Shown: piece by piece, positions 54,941-64,000 of the stretch | Position numbering within the stretch: the stretch's first letter is position 1 | How the letters are laid out: every line of letters starts with the position of its first letter | Assembly (NCBI RefSeq): GCF_003259745.1 | Contig: NZ_QLMC01000005.1 | Location: 186,001-250,000, forward strand | Origin: Larkinella arboricola | GTDB taxonomy: Bacteria > Bacteroidota > Bacteroidia > Cytophagales > Spirosomataceae | Direction: 5' to 3' | Length of the DNA: 64,000 bases | The notes under the pieces: generated by a model | The model's database searches: none | What the model was told of the DNA's origin: nothing | The model's input: only the letters and a program-made list of their open reading frames with translations | Translations under genes and position numbers: made by a program

Positions 54941-54980
54941 TAGAAAGGTCGTTTAGAGAGTAAACTATCCGACCTTTCTA
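54941..54980 (+). promoter_or_regulatory. Hairpin covering the DoxX translation start
   Basis: TAGAAAGGTC (54941-54950) pairs with GACCTTTCTA (54971-54980), and inside it GTTTA (54951-54955) pairs with TAAAC (54961-54965). The right arm ends on the A of the DoxX ATG. It could hide the ribosome-binding region or be an operator. Confidence 0.5.
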
Positions 54981-55399
54981 TGAAGACACTCTTCGGAACA
55001 AAAGCCAGTCCCTCGACCGTTCATGCCGCCCTGTTGGTACTGCGCGTCGGCGTTTCGGCGATTATGCTGACGCACGGCTGGCCAAAAGTTACTAAAATCA
55101 TGGCGGGCGATATGGCCTTCGGTGATCCCATCGGGATTGGCAGCACGCCGTCGCTGATTCTGGCAACGCTGGCCGAGTTTCTGGGGTCTGTCCTGCTCAT
55201 CCTCGGCTTTCAGACCCGCGCTGCTGCCCTTGTGCTGGTGATCAACATGCTGGTCATCACGCTCTTTGCCCACGGCAGCGATCCGTTCGGAAAAAAGGAA
55301 ATGCCGCTGCTTTACGCGCTGATCTATCTGACCATTTTCTTTGTGGGACCGGGGAAATACTCCGTGGACGGGCAGGCCAGCAAGACGTGGCCGGGATGA
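54980..55399 (+). CDS. DoxX-family membrane protein
   Basis: 139 aa with four membrane helices. LVLRVGVSAIMLTHGWPK is the DoxX start motif, followed by AEFLGSVLLILGFQTRAAA and FFVGPGKYSVD. DoxX proteins have been linked with thiosulfate-quinone oxidation and redox balance, but many are uncharacterised. Ends 42 bases from the converging esterase. Confidence 0.9.
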   Translation: MKTLFGTKASPSTVHAALLVLRVGVSAIMLTHGWPKVTKIMAGDMAFGDPIGIGSTPSLILATLAEFLGSVLLILGFQTRAAALVLVINMLVITLFAHGSDPFGKKEMPLLYALIYLTIFFVGPGKYSVDGQASKTWPG

Positions 55400-55440
55400 T
55401 AACCAATTCCCGTAAAACGCTGCTTTTTAACCGTTTCTAA

Positions 55441-57144
55441 TCAGTTGGAAGCCGTTGCGCCCGTTGCCACCGTAACCGCCCCTGACTCGCTCAGTTTGCT
55501 GGCATCGTCCGGTTTCAAATGCCAGTCGTTATCGAAATAGCCTTCGGCCACCGGTGTCTTGTACGTTCCTTTGAACAGAATAAAATCCTTGAAACCGGAC
55601 GTCACGGCCATCGCCCGGTTGTTCAGCGAGAAACCGCCCGTTGGGGCCTGGGTATCCGTCCACCAGGGCAGTCCGGAATTGATGGTTACGTAGTGGTTAT
55701 TAACCGGGAAAACGTAAAACAGGCCGTAATCGGTGGTGTTGGGGTTCAATTGAATGGGTAAACGATCGCTGAATTTGGCAACCAGAGAATTGGTTTCTTT
55801 CGTACCGAACAGCACCAGATTGGCGCTTTCCAGATCGCTGGGCCGAATTTCTTTGTCGGCCAGAATGCGCGGGAAAACCATGATTCGTCCCAGAAACTCA
55901 CCCCGGTACGCTGACCAGTTGGCCGCCTGAAACGCCTGCTCCTGACGGTTTTTGAGTTCTTCGGGAGAAGGGTTGTCGGCGGTTCCGTAGACGTACACAT
56001 GCCGGTCGGCGAAGGGTTCGCTCAACGGTCCTTCAGCACCCGGACGTTTGGCGGTGGGTGTGGGCTGATACGGCGTAACCTCCCAACCACTCTCGCGTTT
56101 GACCAGCGTTACGGCATCGCTCGTCGGTGCGCTAACGGTTTTACCGTCGATGACTACCTCCAGCGGCTTTTTGGCTTTAAAACTACGGTGTCCGGCCAGT
56201 TTCAGGGTAAGCGCCCCGATGTTCGAGGTGGTTACATCCAGGTGGTTCGGACTACTGAATCGAGCATCGACGGTTGCCAGCGTTCCGGGCGTTAACTGGT
56301 CAATCTGAACCCAGTATGCCGAGTTGTATTTGTATTGTCTGGTGGAAAACCGCACCCGCTCCGGAAAACGGTTTCGCTTAAACTTGTCGAACCAGCTAAA
56401 AATAAACCCGTCCTGATACGCATTCACCCAGCTATCGTGTTTTACGCCGGGGTATTCCTGGTAGATAATGTTCACGCCCGCATCCTTGAACCGCTGCACC
56501 CATTCGCGGGTTCCTTCCACTTTAACGGCCGGGTCGGCGTCGCCCTGAAAAATGTGAACCGGGTAGTTGAGCGCATTGCCCGCGAGCGCATCCGTACCTC
56601 TCGGCGGGGCGGGGCAAACCGGCGCAATGGCCGCCCACACATCCGGACGGCTCAGGCCAATCCATAACGTGCCACCACCGCCCATCGAATAACCCGTCAG
56701 GTACACCCGATCGTCGTCAATGCTGAACTGCTTCTTTACGTCGGCCAGTACATCGTACACGTCTTTTTCGGCAACGCCCTGATAGCCAACAGTTCCTCTT
56801 GCAAATGGTGAAGCCACAATGTAATTAACATCCGCCCATTCCGGAAAGTATTTCGTGGCTTCCACGTCGGTTTCGCCGTTGATGTTGCTTTTGCCGAACA
56901 CCCGCCGGAGCGACAGCCGGTGGTTCGACCCCGCGCCGTGGAGCATAATCACCAGTGGGTATTTCTTTTTGGGATTGTAATTTTTCGGGAGGTACAAACC
57001 GTACGGCTGCTCGGTGTCATCAACGTTCGAGAAAATGGTCAGCACTTGCGGGCCGGGCGGAAGCTTCTGGGCAAACAGGCGGCTTCCTACGCCCAAAAGA
57101 AGAATGGTAAGCAGCAAAACGTGAAAAATTCGGTGACGAATCAT
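55441..57144 (-). CDS. Secreted alpha/beta-hydrolase esterase with C-terminal extension
   Basis: 567 aa with a signal peptide (to about residue 26, SRLFAQ). Residues 45-250 form an alpha/beta-hydrolase (PHB depolymerase/CE1-like) with the nucleophile S153 in GYSMGG, the oxyanion segment VIMLHGAGSNH and catalytic-type His in YPGVKHDSW near 238. A further 300 residues, beta-rich, follow, ending in GATASN. Likely acts on esters of plant polysaccharides in the periplasm. Same strand as the esterase at 57174, 29 bases apart, probably one operon. Confidence 0.85.
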   Translation of the reverse strand: MIRHRIFHVLLLTILLLGVGSRLFAQKLPPGPQVLTIFSNVDDTEQPYGLYLPKNYNPKKKYPLVIMLHGAGSNHRLSLRRVFGKSNINGETDVEATKYFPEWADVNYIVASPFARGTVGYQGVAEKDVYDVLADVKKQFSIDDDRVYLTGYSMGGGGTLWIGLSRPDVWAAIAPVCPAPPRGTDALAGNALNYPVHIFQGDADPAVKVEGTREWVQRFKDAGVNIIYQEYPGVKHDSWVNAYQDGFIFSWFDKFKRNRFPERVRFSTRQYKYNSAYWVQIDQLTPGTLATVDARFSSPNHLDVTTSNIGALTLKLAGHRSFKAKKPLEVVIDGKTVSAPTSDAVTLVKRESGWEVTPYQPTPTAKRPGAEGPLSEPFADRHVYVYGTADNPSPEELKNRQEQAFQAANWSAYRGEFLGRIMVFPRILADKEIRPSDLESANLVLFGTKETNSLVAKFSDRLPIQLNPNTTDYGLFYVFPVNNHYVTINSGLPWWTDTQAPTGGFSLNNRAMAVTSGFKDFILFKGTYKTPVAEGYFDNDWHLKPDDASKLSESGAVTVATGATASN

Positions 57145-57173
57145 GAGTGAGAAAGGTAAGGTGATACGGTTTT

Positions 57174-59218
<2,045 letters not shown>

Positions 59219-59219
<1 letters not shown>

Positions 59220-59261
59220 CATTTTAGGAGTTGGGTCCGACGGACCCAACTCCTAAAATGT
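59219..59261 (+). terminator. 20-bp perfect hairpin after the NrtR-like gene
   Basis: Arms 59219-59238 and 59242-59261 are exact reverse complements around a 3-base loop. The left arm starts on the last base of the stop codon. No gene was seen in the remaining 155 bases to 59416. Confidence 0.85.
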
Positions 59262-59416
59262 GTTCTTAGCTCAAATACTGCTAACTGGCCGCATCTTCGG
59301 CCATCCATCGGGCCGCCTGCCCAACATCGATACCGGGGGTCGAGTCGGTAATCCGCTAAGAACCCGTGCATCAATGCGTTTCAGGAATTCCCTTCCGGCA
59401 GCCATCGGAGCTTACT

Positions 59417-62260
59417 TTATTTTTTGACCAGACTGAATTTGACGCTGGATAAAGACAGGAGCGGCTCGATGGCTTTCGCCTGATCGTTTTTAAAGACCAG
59501 ATAAACATCATGAATACCGCTGGTTTCCTTTAGCTCAATTTTTGGTGGACCCGAACTCCGCGGTGCTGGTGCGGCTGTCGTGGTCGATTTGGGTTGAGTC
59601 GTGGTGCCGCCCGCGTTCTGGATGGAGGTAGCCGTGGGGGCTGCCGACCGGGGTTGGGCCACGCCGATGGTAGTCTGACCGATCAGCTCACCCGTCGGCG
59701 AATCCAGCCGCACTTCGACGGTTCCGCCAACGGCCCCTTCGCGTTTCTGGGCCGAAGCAACCAGCTCCAGTTGCTGAATGTCGGTCAGGTCCAGTTTTTT
59801 AAACCCAATGTAACCGTTGGAGAAGGCCATCAGACTAACCCCGGCTCCCATACCCCGCGCCTTGATGTCAACACCTTTGGCAAGTTCGGCCTGATCGGGG
59901 CTCAACTCCGGATTACGCAGGATAAGCTGGCTCTCGGCGGTTTGCGAAGGAATCGTTTTGACCGGCCGGTCGGTGTAGGCTGCCCGCACCAGAACCGAGC
60001 CTTTGCCGTTGTCACCTTCCGGAATTTTGACGGTATAGCTGCCCTGCGCTGGCAAGGTGCTCAACGTTTTTTCGGTGCTGTTCAGAATATATTTTACAAT
60101 CGCTGCGGCATCGCCTGCGGGCATGGCCGGGTGGGCAGGCATCGCCACTTCACCCCAGACGCCAGCCCCGCCATTGATGACTTTTTTGATCAGCCGGTCC
60201 GTGGCTTCACCCTGGCCTTTGTAGCGGTTGGCAATGTCGTGGAACGACGGCCCTACCGATTTCGACGCGACCTGGTGGCAAACTTTACAATCGCTCTGGC
60301 TGATCAGCGTCTGGGCTACGGCAAACTGCGTAGAGGCATCGACACTGCGCTGGCTCTGAATGACTTCGGCGTAATCGAAACCTTGCGAGGTGTAGTCGAT
60401 GCTGATGGCCACCCGCGACGGGTCGATTTGTCCCGGGGCCGCCTTCGACTGGGCAAGGCTGCCGTCTTCCTTATCCGTCACCTGAACAGCGTACTGAATC
60501 GGTTTGTTGGGGAAGAAAAAGGTTTTGTTGCCGGTTATGTTTACCGCAACCGTGGGTGGTTCGTTGCCCGCAATGATTTTAACGGCCTGGCTGTTGCTGG
60601 CTCCTTTGGGGTCGGTAACGGTCAGGGTGGCGGTATACACACCGGGTTTGTCAAACGAAACCGTCGGGTTGGCCGTTGTAAATGTACGGGCGGCCACGCC
60701 CGGAGCGGCTACTTTCCATACGTATTTTAGCGCATCGCCGTCAAAATCCTTGGTTCCTTCCGACGATAACGTTATCTGGAACGGAACCTTACCGCCTTTT
60801 TTGCTGGCCGCTGCCTGCACCACGGGTTTGCGGTTACCACCGTTGTATTCGATGCGCACAAGCCGCGAGTTGTCGCTTCTGCGGAACCAGTTGCTGCCGT
60901 ATTCCAGAACGTACAGATCGCCATCCGGCCCGAATTTCATATCAATGGGTTCAACGGGTCGGTAGCTCGGCAATACCCGTTCCATCGACTTGTAGTCACC
61001 GTTTTCGTCCATCGTAATGGCTATAATCCAGCCCCGCGAAAAATCGGTAGCAATCCATTTGCCTTCGTAATAGGCTGGCCACGGACGTTTCGGATTCTTG
61101 AAATCGGAGCGGTGGTAAATCGGGCCGCCCGTCGCCGAACGAGAACCGCTGCCCACCAGCGGGAATTTCTCGGAAACTCCGTACGGATAGTAAATGAAAT
61201 TTGGCGCAACCGGTGGAAGCTCCGTTAAGCCGGTGTTGTTGGGCGAGTTGTTAACGGGCTTTTTCGGGTCTTTTTTCTCCAGCGGTTTGTTGTTGGCGTA
61301 ATCATAAACCGGAAATGCCTGATCGTTGCCGACAAACCAGGGCCAGCCGAAGTTACCCGGTTTGCGGGCCTGGTTTAACTCATCGTAACCACGCGGGCCA
61401 ATTTCGCTATCTTCGTTGGCGTCGGGGCCGACTTCACCCCAGTATACATAACCGGTTTTGCTGTCAATGAAAATCCGCCAGGGGTTGCGGTGGCCCATCG
61501 AGTATATTTCCGGGCGGGTTTTCGCGGTTCCTTTCGGGAACAGGTTGCCTTCCGGAATGGTGTACGTACCGTCGGGTTCGGGATGGATGCGCAGGATTTT
61601 ACCACGGAGGTCGTTGGTGTTTCCGGCATGGCCCTGATCATCCCAACTGGCCCGACCGGGGCGCTCGTCGGTTTGGGCCGCCTGCTGGTTTCCGGTATTG
61701 TTCCCCACCGTCAGATAAAGGTTTCCGGCTTTATCCCAGGTCATACCGCCCCCCGTGTGGCAGCAGACTTCGCGCTGTGTGGTTACGTTCAGCATCACCT
61801 TTTCGGAACCCTCAACGAGTTTGTCGTCAACCAGGTCCCAGCGGGTCAGCATATGTTTTTTCTCGGTAGGGTGGGCATAATAGAGGTATACCCAGTGATT
61901 CTTCTCAAAATTAGGGTCCAGCGAAAGACCGATCAACCCTTCTTCCGCTTCGCGCGATACGCCCTCGGCATTGGTGTATTTGGTATTTACCGGAATGGTG
62001 GCAATCAGGCTGACGGTTTTGCTGGCCGGATCGTATTTCTTGAAGCCACCTTTGCGTTCGATGATGTAAACCGCCCCGTTCGGAGCAACTTCAAAGACCA
62101 TCGGTTCGTCCAGACCTTCGGTGACCACGACCGGCGTAAACCGGCTTTCGTCCGGCTTCTGATCCCTGGGGTTATCCTGCCGGGTAAAGGAAACCAGCCC
62201 GATCAAGAGCGTGGCATTGAGCAGAAAGGAAAAAGACTTGGAAAAAGAATTTTTAAACAT
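59417..62260 (-). CDS. Multidomain sugar dehydrogenase with PKD and cytochrome c
   Basis: 947 aa exported protein (signal to about residue 28). Residues 35-450 are a PQQ-type glucose/sorbosone dehydrogenase propeller (EGLIGLSLDPNFEKNHWVYLYY, GMTWDKAGNLYLTVGN, GRDPNWRIF-like segments). Residues about 480-575 form a PKD domain (YVWKVAAPG..TFTTANPTVSFDKPGVYTATLTVTDP, split here). A cytochrome c has C658, C661, H662 (CKVCH) and axial M in PAHPAMPAGD. The C-terminal third is carbohydrate-binding (CBM6-like) with a Pro/Thr-rich linker near 885-915. Likely oxidises an extracellular sugar and passes electrons to its own haem. Confidence 0.9.
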   Translation of the reverse strand: MFKNSFSKSFSFLLNATLLIGLVSFTRQDNPRDQKPDESRFTPVVVTEGLDEPMVFEVAPNGAVYIIERKGGFKKYDPASKTVSLIATIPVNTKYTNAEGVSREAEEGLIGLSLDPNFEKNHWVYLYYAHPTEKKHMLTRWDLVDDKLVEGSEKVMLNVTTQREVCCHTGGGMTWDKAGNLYLTVGNNTGNQQAAQTDERPGRASWDDQGHAGNTNDLRGKILRIHPEPDGTYTIPEGNLFPKGTAKTRPEIYSMGHRNPWRIFIDSKTGYVYWGEVGPDANEDSEIGPRGYDELNQARKPGNFGWPWFVGNDQAFPVYDYANNKPLEKKDPKKPVNNSPNNTGLTELPPVAPNFIYYPYGVSEKFPLVGSGSRSATGGPIYHRSDFKNPKRPWPAYYEGKWIATDFSRGWIIAITMDENGDYKSMERVLPSYRPVEPIDMKFGPDGDLYVLEYGSNWFRRSDNSRLVRIEYNGGNRKPVVQAAASKKGGKVPFQITLSSEGTKDFDGDALKYVWKVAAPGVAARTFTTANPTVSFDKPGVYTATLTVTDPKGASNSQAVKIIAGNEPPTVAVNITGNKTFFFPNKPIQYAVQVTDKEDGSLAQSKAAPGQIDPSRVAISIDYTSQGFDYAEVIQSQRSVDASTQFAVAQTLISQSDCKVCHQVASKSVGPSFHDIANRYKGQGEATDRLIKKVINGGAGVWGEVAMPAHPAMPAGDAAAIVKYILNSTEKTLSTLPAQGSYTVKIPEGDNGKGSVLVRAAYTDRPVKTIPSQTAESQLILRNPELSPDQAELAKGVDIKARGMGAGVSLMAFSNGYIGFKKLDLTDIQQLELVASAQKREGAVGGTVEVRLDSPTGELIGQTTIGVAQPRSAAPTATSIQNAGGTTTQPKSTTTAAPAPRSSGPPKIELKETSGIHDVYLVFKNDQAKAIEPLLSLSSVKFSLVKK

Positions 62261-62311
62261 TACAGTTAAAGTTGAAACTTACATCGGTTTGTTGCTGGAT
62301 TTCTATTCACT

Positions 62312-62387
62312 AAAAAAAGTCATTCGCTGCTGCGGAATCTTCCTGTTTCTGAGCGGAAACAGCAAAGATTTGAACAACGAATGACTT
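62312..62387 (-). terminator. Rho-independent terminator after YceI
   Basis: AAGTCATTCG (62317-62326) pairs with CGAATGACTT (62378-62387), with an inner 7-bp CTGTTTC/GAAACAG hairpin in the loop. On the minus strand a T run (62312-62318) follows. Confidence 0.65.
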
Positions 62388-62415
62388 CGGTAAGTAAGCA
62401 AAATAGTGAAACCGG

Positions 62416-63069
62416 TTACATCGGTTTAGATTTCTTGCCTACCAGTTTCAGGTCAAGGCTGAAGGTGTCTTCAATGATTTTATCAGCCGCCGTACCGATG
62501 ATTGCAGCCCGGTATTTGATGTCATAATCCAGCCGGTTGACGGTCAGTTTGGCCGTAGCTTCCACATTGTCGCCCTCCAGTTTAACCGTAGCCGGGAACG
62601 TAATGGGTTTGGTCGTGCCTTTAATCATCAAATCACCGGTCACGTTGTAGTTCGGTTGACCGGCAGCGGCACCGGAAATCGGCGCCAGTTTGGTGACTTT
62701 AAACGTTGCCGTCGGGTTTTTATCGACCGCAAAGAAATCGTCGTTTTTCAGGTGCCCAACAACCCGCTCGTTGCCTTTGTTTTCGCTGAGGGAGGTCATG
62801 TCGGCGGTGAACGTTCCGGCCGTTAGTTTATTCCCGTTGAACACAAACTCACCTTTGGACAGTTTGATGTTGCCCGTATGTTCGCCACCGACTTTCTTGG
62901 CGTTCCAGACGATGGTGCTTTGCTCGGTATCGACGGCATACGTAACGGTTTTGGTGACGACGGCTCCGGGGCGTTTGTCGGGACCGTGCGTTCCGGCAAT
63001 AATCGTCAACGGGGTAGACGCCAGCATAGCCATGGCGAGTAGTCCGGCAAAAATTCGGTTGGTTTGCAT
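62416..63069 (-). CDS. YceI-family periplasmic lipid-binding protein
   Basis: 217 aa with signal peptide (ending LTIIAG). YceI barrel: VDTEQSTIVWNAKKVGGEHTGNIK at the start, GTFTADMTSL, NDDFFAVDKNPTATFKV, GDLMIKGTTKPI and the final LTVNRLDYDIKY. Binds isoprenoid-type lipids in studied members. Between the sugar dehydrogenase and the TonB-dependent receptor on the same strand. Confidence 0.92.
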   Translation of the reverse strand: MQTNRIFAGLLAMAMLASTPLTIIAGTHGPDKRPGAVVTKTVTYAVDTEQSTIVWNAKKVGGEHTGNIKLSKGEFVFNGNKLTAGTFTADMTSLSENKGNERVVGHLKNDDFFAVDKNPTATFKVTKLAPISGAAAGQPNYNVTGDLMIKGTTKPITFPATVKLEGDNVEATAKLTVNRLDYDIKYRAAIIGTAADKIIEDTFSLDLKLVGKKSKPM

Positions 63070-63113
63070 AATAGAGAGGTTAAGTTGATAAACGGTTTAC
63101 GTTAGCAAGATAA

Positions 63114-63148
63114 ACAGAATTACAGAACGAAACATCCTGTAATTCTGT
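63114..63148. other. 12-bp perfect inverted repeat between YceI and receptor genes
   Basis: ACAGAATTACAG (63114-63125) and CTGTAATTCTGT (63137-63148) around an 11-base loop. It lies after the receptor stop on the minus strand and about 45 bases before the YceI start, so terminator or operator are both possible. Confidence 0.5.
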
Positions 63149-63171
63149 CGGTAAAGTGGAATAGTCAGAAA

Positions 63172-64000
63172 TTATTTCTGCCGGGGACGGCCACCGCCTG
63201 CGGGCTGGGTTTGGGGCTGTTGAACAGCGCCACCGCCGTTGTCGTCGCCACCGCTTTTCTGGTCGTCGTTGTTGATGGATTTTTTCCGGCGGCCTAGGCT
63301 GAAGCCCGATCCATCCATGCTCATTTTACCCAGTCGATACGAGAAGTTCACGCGAACACCGGCATTGTACATGCTGTTGACGCTACGCTGTGAGACCAGC
63401 GGTGAAATTGTCTCGGAACGAATTTTGAACGGATGGTTAAAGAAGTTTTCAGCAGAGAGACCGATGCTGCCGCGCTTGCTGTTGAAATCTTTCTTCACAC
63501 CCAGGTTGTAGAAGGCAAAACTGCCCTGGTACCCCTGGAGGTTGATCTGCCGTCCGCGACCGCCACCGAAGCCCTGGATACCCCAGCCGTTTTTCAGCGT
63601 AATGCTGGTAAACAACCGGCCACCCAGCACCCAGCCTGAATTGGAAGCACCGTAGAGGGCGCTGGCGTTGTTGTTGGTCAGGTAAGCGTGATAGAGGTCA
63701 AAACCGCCACCCAGTTGCCAGATGGAGAACAGCGTTACGTTTGTGAAGACGTTCATCCCGTAGGCGCGTTCCGTTCCGATGTTTTGCGTGGTGGTGCTGA
63801 CAACGGTCTGGAAATTCGGATTAAGCTCCGTACCGATGTTGCGGGTGGCCGTATCCCGGAGGCTCATGATGGAATTGTCCGTAATCCGGGCAAATAACGT
63901 TGCATTCAGGTAGAATTTCTTGACCTGACCGCTTAATCCCAGTTCGACGTTGTCGGTGTATTCGGGCGACAGGTTCGGGTTACCCTGGCTGATGTTCAGC
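63172..64000 (-). CDS. TonB-dependent receptor, C-terminal part, runs off window
   Basis: The frame stays open from 63172 to the window edge (about 275 codons), so this is the 3' part of a longer gene. The first part reads GNPNLSPEYTDNVELGLSG, a typical barrel segment of TonB-dependent/outer-membrane beta-barrel family receptors, followed by barrel strands and NSKRGSIGLSAENFFNHPF. The tail (GRRKKSINNDDQKSGGDDNGGG...) is a polar Gly/Gln/Asp-rich extension beyond the last strand, which is unusual for the C-terminal strand and may cover it. The substrate is unknown. Confidence 0.85.
   Translation of the reverse strand, partial: LNISQGNPNLSPEYTDNVELGLSGQVKKFYLNATLFARITDNSIMSLRDTATRNIGTELNPNFQTVVSTTTQNIGTERAYGMNVFTNVTLFSIWQLGGGFDLYHAYLTNNNASALYGASNSGWVLGGRLFTSITLKNGWGIQGFGGGRGRQINLQGYQGSFAFYNLGVKKDFNSKRGSIGLSAENFFNHPFKIRSETISPLVSQRSVNSMYNAGVRVNFSYRLGKMSMDGSGFSLGRRKKSINNDDQKSGGDDNGGGAVQQPQTQPAGGGRPRQK

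Noticed and set aside
59262-59416. Short minus-strand frame of about 44 codons upstream of the hairpin
   Set aside because: No start context, domain or homologue-like pattern; could be a decayed fragment but cannot be supported.
59594-60730. 378-codon plus-strand frame over the sugar dehydrogenase
   Set aside because: Antisense of haem and PKD regions; no recognisable domain.
63172-64000. Truncated receptor pseudogene
   Set aside because: The frame is open to the window edge, so the missing N-terminus is due to the cut and not to decay.

Overview
The window looks like chromosomal DNA of a Bacteroidota bacterium of the order Cytophagales, most likely the Spirosoma/Larkinella group. The reasons are the giant type IX secretion/gliding protein SprA, GldF, DUF4199 and DUF4199-like membrane proteins, DUF5117/5118-type metalloprotease, a TonB-dependent receptor, a fused OtsA-OtsB trehalose enzyme, few Shine-Dalgarno sites, and several -7 boxes of the Bacteroidota form TAnnTTTG. 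No rRNA, tRNA, CRISPR array, insertion sequence or phage was found.

Layout. 0.1-8.1 kb: a plus-strand carbohydrate/stress block (glycosyltransferase, GH1-like glycosidase, UDP-galactopyranose mutase, receiver protein, trehalose synthase/phosphatase fusion, erythromycin-esterase-like protein). 8.2-11.8 kb: a minus-strand operon kaiC-kaiB-kaiB-PAS histidine kinase, without kaiA. 12.2-14.5 kb: small minus-strand regulatory genes (XRE HTH, Rnk/GreAB-like, chemoreceptor-like four-helix sensor, two unknowns) separated by hairpins; 14.6-18.6 kb: DUF932 protein, a PFK with altered active-site residues, a guanidinium exporter, an HPP protein and a SUI1/YciH factor. 18.6-35 kb: housekeeping and envelope genes (POT peptide transporter, PckA, M23 peptidase, SIMPL, metalloprotease, VanZ, porin, Mdh, TatA, GatA, LysM transglycosylase). 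35.2-52.2 kb: RuvA-SprA, then an inserted block (Omp85-like barrel, DUF2752, GYF/CD225, PQQ-cytochrome dehydrogenase), then GcvH, a dihydroorotase-like protein lacking metal ligands, two DUF4199 proteins, GldF and VanZ. 52.2-64 kb: secreted and envelope enzymes (phosphatase/sulfatase-fold protein, Tat-exported oxidoreductase, DoxX, two esterases beside an NrtR-like regulator, a multidomain sugar dehydrogenase, YceI) and the 3' part of a TonB-dependent receptor that runs off the window.

How it fits together. The most unusual unit is the KaiBC-kinase operon with two unlike KaiB copies, sitting between trehalose/osmoprotection genes and a cluster of small regulators; I infer a clock- or timer-like stress-response module. 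Other points to check are a probable one-base frameshift at the end of an esterase gene (57238-57241), a degenerate dihydroorotase, and a recurring class of long intergenic hairpins with simple-sequence arms.
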